In this document: positions 33,823-37,086 of the stretch, piece by piece | How positions within the stretch are numbered: the first letter of the stretch is position 1 | Layout: every line of letters starts with the position of its first letter | Translations under genes and position numbers: made by a program | NCBI GenBank assembly: GCA_019237945.1 | Contig: JAFAOG010000357.1 | Location: 1 to 37,086 of the forward strand | Source of the DNA: Deltaproteobacteria bacterium | GTDB taxonomy: Bacteria > Myxococcota_A > Polyangia > Haliangiales > Haliangiaceae | Direction: 5' to 3' | DNA length: 37,086 nt | The notes under the pieces: model-generated | Seen by the model: the letters and a program-made list of their open reading frames with translations, nothing else | Told to the model about the DNA's origin: nothing | The model's database searches: none

Positions 33823-34578
33823 CTAGTAGGCGGAGCGCAGGACCTCGACGTCGCCCGAGCGCACGCGATGGATCCGGCCCGTATCGTCGCGCAGCAGCAG
33901 CGCGCCATCGGGATCGAGGCCGTGCATGCTGCCGACGAGCGGCGCGCCATCGACCGTCGCGCGCGCCGACAGCCCGATCGCCATGCGGTCCTGCCACGCC
34001 GGGATGATCGCCTCGATGCCCGACGCGACATAGCGATCGACCCAGCGCTCGACCGCCGCGAGCAGCGAGCCGATGAACACATCGCGATCGACCGCGACGC
34101 CGCGCGCCTGGGCGAGCGAGATCCCGACGTCCGGCACCTCGTTCGACAGGTTGACGCCGATCCCGACGATCACCGAATCGAGCTTGCCGCCCTGGCTCTG
34201 CGCCTCGACGAGCACACCCGCGAGCTTCTTGCCCCCGACGAGGACATCATTGGGCCACTTGAGCACGGAGGCGGCGCCGGCCTGGCGCGCGGCCTCGCAG
34301 ACGCCGATGCCGATCGCGAGCGTCATCGGCGGCACGTCGACGAGCGGCAGCGCGGGACGCAGCACCGCGCTCAGATAGAGGCCGCCCGCCGGCGACGTCC
34401 ACGTGTGGCCATCGCGCCCCCGCCCTGCCGTCTGGCGCTCCGCGATCACGACCGTGCCGTGCTTCGCGCCCGCGCGCGCGAGCCGCGCCGCTTCATCATT
34501 CGTCGATCCGCACTCCGCGAGCACGATCTTCTGGCAGCCGAGCCAGCGTGCGACCTGATGGAGGGTTTCAAAGGTCAC
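33823..34578 (-). CDS. birA: Biotin-[acetyl-CoA-carboxylase] ligase, catalytic part only
   Basis: GTG 34578 ([14 protein letters not shown]) overlaps the nadC stop as GTGA; 251 aa. The enzyme activates biotin with ATP and transfers it to the carboxyl carrier protein. Motifs: ECGSTNDEA, biotin/ATP loop [32 protein letters not shown] and a C-terminal SH3-like domain ([31 protein letters not shown]). The N-terminal winged helix of E. coli BirA is absent, so this is a group I ligase without repressor function. Pairing with nadC is common in bacteria. Confidence 0.95.
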   Translation of the reverse strand: MTFETLHQVARWLGCQKIVLAECGSTNDEAARLARAGAKHGTVVIAERQTAGRGRDGHTWTSPAGGLYLSAVLRPALPLVDVPPMTLAIGIGVCEAARQAGAASVLKWPNDVLVGGKKLAGVLVEAQSQGGKLDSVIVGIGVNLSNEVPDVGISLAQARGVAVDRDVFIGSLLAAVERWVDRYVASGIEAIIPAWQDRMAIGLSARATVDGAPLVGSMHGLDPDGALLLRDDTGRIHRVRSGDVEVLRSAY

Positions 34579-35441
34579 GTGCGCACGTCCAGGCCGATAT
34601 CGACCGCGGGCGCCGAGTGCGTCAGCGCGCCGACGCTGATCAAGTCGGCTCCGGCGCGCGCGTAGTCGCCGATCGTCGCGAGCGTGATGCCGCCCGACAC
34701 CTCGACGATCACGTTGCGGCCGTGCGCGCGCGCGGCGGCGACCTCGACCTGCGCGGGAGTCATGTTGTCGAGCAGCACGATCTCGGCGCCGGCCGCGAGC
34801 GCCTCGTCGAGCTCGCCGAGGTTGGTGACCTCGACCTCGATGCGCAGCGGATGCGGAGCCTTCGTCTTCGCGGCCTCGACCGCGGCGCGCACCGAGCCGC
34901 ACGCGGCGATGTGGTTGTCCTTGATCAGGATGCCGCTGCCGAGATCGAAGCGGTGGTTCGCGCAGCCGCCGGCGAGCACGGCCGCCTTCTCGAGCGCGCG
35001 GAACCCGGGCGTCGTCTTGCGCGTGTCGACCACCTTCGCCTTGGTGCCGGCGACCGCATCCGCGTAGCGCTTCGCGAGCGTCGCGACGCCGCTGAGCCGC
35101 TGCACGAAGTTGAGCGCGGTGCGTTCGGCCGTCAGCACGCTCGCCGCGGGACCGCGTGCGGTCATGAGCAGGCCGCCGCGATCGACGCGAGCGCCGCCGT
35201 GCGCGTGAAACTCGATCTCGATCGTCGGATCGACGCTCACGAACACGGCCGCGGCGACATCGACGCCGAACGCGACAATCGGCTCGCGCGTGATCATATC
35301 CGCGACGACCTCGCGGCCTTCACTTCCGACGGTGATCGAGCTCGTCACGTCGCCGCGGCCGAGGTCTTCATCGAGCGCGAGCTCGATCAGACGTCGCACG
35401 GCCGGGATCGCAGCGAGCCCACGAAAGACGACATCACCCAT
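34575..35441 (-). CDS. nadC: Nicotinate-nucleotide pyrophosphorylase (quinolinate phosphoribosyltransferase)
   Basis: The 288-aa enzyme makes nicotinate mononucleotide from quinolinate and PRPP in NAD synthesis. Motifs are clear: [15 protein letters not shown] at the N-terminus, [17 protein letters not shown], the active-site [38 protein letters not shown] and [15 protein letters not shown], then [13 protein letters not shown] and a final [18 protein letters not shown]. The length is standard. It is translationally coupled to birA. No convincing promoter is visible in the 54-nt gap to the DUF2341 lipoprotein gene. Confidence 0.97.
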   Translation of the reverse strand: MGDVVFRGLAAIPAVRRLIELALDEDLGRGDVTSSITVGSEGREVVADMITREPIVAFGVDVAAAVFVSVDPTIEIEFHAHGGARVDRGGLLMTARGPAASVLTAERTALNFVQRLSGVATLAKRYADAVAGTKAKVVDTRKTTPGFRALEKAAVLAGGCANHRFDLGSGILIKDNHIAACGSVRAAVEAAKTKAPHPLRIEVEVTNLGELDEALAAGAEIVLLDNMTPAQVEVAAARAHGRNVIVEVSGGITLATIGDYARAGADLISVGALTHSAPAVDIGLDVRT

Positions 35442-35495
35442 TCAGTGAGCGCAATCTACAGGATCGCTCCGACGATCGATCGCGAAAAATGCGGC

Positions 35496-36620
35496 TCACG
35501 GCGCGGGTTGTTCGGCCCCGACCGAATAGAACGTGCCGGGCGAGCTCTGGTTCGCGAACTCGGTCGCACACCATGCCGGCGGGCGCAGCGCGGTCGCGAT
35601 GCGAACCTCGTCGAGCTGGCCGAGCATCTCGTTGTCCGCACCGAACGACGGCTGGGGCGCCCAGCCGATGCTGCCGGTGCTCGCCGGCGTGTTCGCGGCG
35701 GCGTTGAACGTGTGCATCGGCGTGACCTCGGTGCCGTCGACGAACAGGTGCGACTTCTTGTCCGTGCCGTTGTACGTCCAGTGGACCAGCTTCCAGCCCG
35801 CGCCCTGCAGGTCGGCATTCGGCTGCCAGTCATCATTGTAGAGACCGGCGCCGAGCCCGCCGCCGCCGTACGCGCCGTAGACGAACCGCGCCTGGTCGGT
35901 CGCGTTCGTGCCGACGGTGACGATCGCGGACGTGTGGTTGACCTGCTGCTGGTTGACCCACGCCGAGATCGTGTGTTGACCGGTGCCGGTCAGCGGGCTC
36001 GAGAAGTCGATGCGCTGGGTGCCGCTGCCGTCGAACGCGATCGCGCCGCCGAGCTTGCCGGCGACCTGGGCCGTCGGCCCGAGCATCACCGCCGTGCCCG
36101 GATGACCGCCGGTCGTATCGGCGACCGCCGGCGACGTCAGCGCGTCGTCCATGTGCCACACGGCGGCGTAGTTCGGGAACGTGCCCGCCGGATCCGGCGC
36201 GGTCGCCTTCGCGAGATCGCCGTAGCCGACATAGATCGTCAGGTTCGCGCTGTTGTCGATGTGCGGCAGGTGGACCCACGCGATCAGGTGGCCGCCCGCG
36301 TACAGCTCGCGCTCGAAGCTCAGCGCGACGCCCTGCGCGTCGGTGAAGTAGATGTCGTGGCCGTCAGCGCGCGCGGCCGCCGCCAGGTCGGCATCGGTGA
36401 GCTCGACGTAGAGCTCGAAGTCGTCGAGCGACCCCGCGACCTTCATCTTGTCGATCGTCAGCGCCTTGCGCTTCGCGCCGCCCGCGTTGCTGCCGCTGCC
36501 GCCGCCGTCGGGTGCATCGCGATCGGGGCCATCGCGCCGCGCCGCATCGCCCGTGCCGGCCGCGCGCGGCTGGAACGAGCACGCACCGAGCACAGCCACG
36601 AGGACGACGCCGCGAACCAC
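35496..36620 (-). CDS. Lipoprotein with DUF2341 and LamG domains
   Basis: The GTG start at 36620 gives 374 aa with a short lipoprotein signal (VRGVVLVAVLGAC). An Asp/Gly/Ser-rich linker (RRDGPDRDAPDGGG) leads to a DUF2341 domain (about 50-135, DDFELYVELTDADLAAAARADGHDIYFTD, WVHLPHIDNSANLTIYVGYG). A LamG/concanavalin-A-like domain follows (about 145-365, VWHMDDALTSPAVADTTGGHPG, ISAWVNQQQ, HLFVDGTEV, GQLDEVRIATALRP). This pairing is common in secreted proteins of myxobacteria and planctomycetes and suggests glycan or cell-surface binding. It has no sequence tie to the LamG-like lipoprotein at 3091-3969. Confidence 0.88.
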   Translation of the reverse strand: MVRGVVLVAVLGACSFQPRAAGTGDAARRDGPDRDAPDGGGSGSNAGGAKRKALTIDKMKVAGSLDDFELYVELTDADLAAAARADGHDIYFTDAQGVALSFERELYAGGHLIAWVHLPHIDNSANLTIYVGYGDLAKATAPDPAGTFPNYAAVWHMDDALTSPAVADTTGGHPGTAVMLGPTAQVAGKLGGAIAFDGSGTQRIDFSSPLTGTGQHTISAWVNQQQVNHTSAIVTVGTNATDQARFVYGAYGGGGLGAGLYNDDWQPNADLQGAGWKLVHWTYNGTDKKSHLFVDGTEVTPMHTFNAAANTPASTGSIGWAPQPSFGADNEMLGQLDEVRIATALRPPAWCATEFANQSSPGTFYSVGAEQPAP

Positions 36621-36635
36621 GAGTCGAGGATACCG

Positions 36636-37086
36636 CTACTTCGCCGGCTTCACGCTCTTCAAGATCGCAGCGATCTCGGCCTTGTGCGCGTCGGCCTTCG
36701 CGTGATCGACGATCCCGATCAGGATCGCGTACTTCTTCGTCGCGGTCGGGCCGACGACGGCCATCTGCAGATCGAGCGTCTTGCCGGTCGTGCGTCCCGT
36801 GCCGTCGATGAACGTCGCGGCGAGCCCGTTGACCTTGCCGGTCTTCGGCTTCTCCCACGTAAGGCTCGCGAGCGCCGTGTAGAACTGCTGGGCGACCGCC
36901 TGCGTCGCCTTGTCAGCATCGCCGCTATCGACGAGCCAGAACGCGAGCGCGACGGCCTTGTCCTCGGACTCGCCCTTCATCTGGGCGTCCTCTTCGGTGA
37001 GCTTGTAGGACTTCGGCGCGTCGAACGACAGCTTCGCCTGCTTGTTCGTGTGGACATCCGCGGCCGCGATGCCGGCGAGCGCGAGC
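36636..37086 (-). CDS. Secreted hypothetical protein (N-terminus cut by window edge)
   Basis: The frame of the track ORF at 36980 stays open to the window edge. Its visible N-terminal part reads LALAGIAAADVHTNKQAK, which looks like the end of a signal peptide, so only a few residues are missing. The mature part of about 140 aa has LSFDAPKSYKLTEED, a long helical stretch and LDLQMAVVGPTATKKYAILIGIVDHAKADAHKAEIAAILKSVKP, resembling small periplasmic stress-type lipids-or-ligand-binding folds. I do not recognise a family. It ends 15 nt before the DUF2341 lipoprotein and is probably in its operon. Confidence 0.75.
   Translation of the reverse strand, partial: LALAGIAAADVHTNKQAKLSFDAPKSYKLTEEDAQMKGESEDKAVALAFWLVDSGDADKATQAVAQQFYTALASLTWEKPKTGKVNGLAATFIDGTGRTTGKTLDLQMAVVGPTATKKYAILIGIVDHAKADAHKAEIAAILKSVKPAK

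Noticed and set aside
34575-35441. nadC-birA GTGA overlap as an unusual arrangement
   Set aside because: This gene pair and its tight coupling are common in bacteria.

Overview
The window is a GC-rich, densely packed bacterial chromosome segment, with many 1-4 nt gene overlaps and GTG starts. It encodes an FHA-sigma54 activator, an NtrC-like regulator, a MoxR/DUF58/Bat cluster, Cys-rich lipoproteins, LamG-type lipoproteins, an ADOP-type permease with PadR, a PilT-like ATPase and an Oar-like TonB-dependent receptor. Together these suggest a myxobacterium (Myxococcota, possibly the Haliangium/Kofleriaceae side). That placement is inferred from gene content and base composition, not from a marker gene. 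No rRNA, tRNA, CRISPR array, transposase or prophage gene was recognised. Both window ends cut genes.

Layout. (1) 1-2.0 kb, minus strand: a JmjC/cupin oxygenase, a small membrane protein coupled to it by ATGA, and an N-terminal fragment of an FHA-sigma54 activator. A degenerate metallo-beta-lactamase-like gene diverges from them. (2) 3.1-6.0 kb: a lipoprotein with a LamG-like domain, a divergent unusual PilT-like ATPase whose inter-domain linker is made of a long inverted repeat, and a DUF488 gene. (3) 6.0-14.0 kb, minus strand: one tightly coupled operon moxR-DUF58-batD-batA-batB-batC, followed by an NtrC-type regulator with a degenerate receiver. BatC carries twenty consecutive 9-bp (Gly-Gln-Gln) units. 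(4) 14.07-16.5 kb: DUF1844 and an HtrA-like lipoprotein protease on plus, facing an inorganic-pyrophosphatase-like gene on minus whose frame has no stop until it is 513 nt inside htrA; then a small membrane protein. (5) 16.5-20.2 kb: PadR regulator plus ADOP/MacB-type permease on minus, with a divergent PepSY-type membrane protein. (6) 20.2-24.1 kb: a UvrD/PcrA helicase and a TPR protein with an HExxH zinc-peptidase motif. (7) 24.1-33.0 kb, minus strand: an apparently complete Ton system. A TPR lipoprotein, TonB, ExbB and three different ExbD paralogues are followed, behind their own promoter, by a Cys-rich Big_5-type lipoprotein and a 1130-aa Oar-like TonB-dependent receptor. (8) 33.2-37.1 kb: a periplasmic hypothetical protein, BirA (catalytic part only), NadC, a DUF2341/LamG lipoprotein and a partial secreted protein.

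How the genes may work together. The Ton block looks like a self-contained outer-membrane transport module: motor, three ExbD types, TonB, receptor and partner lipoproteins. The Bat block looks like a self-contained MoxR/VWA chaperone-like complex with its own regulator. Gaps of more than 300 nt without a gene do not occur; the longest, of about 150-165 nt, hold the two best promoters (upstream of the receptor pair and of the Ton operon) and several inverted repeats.
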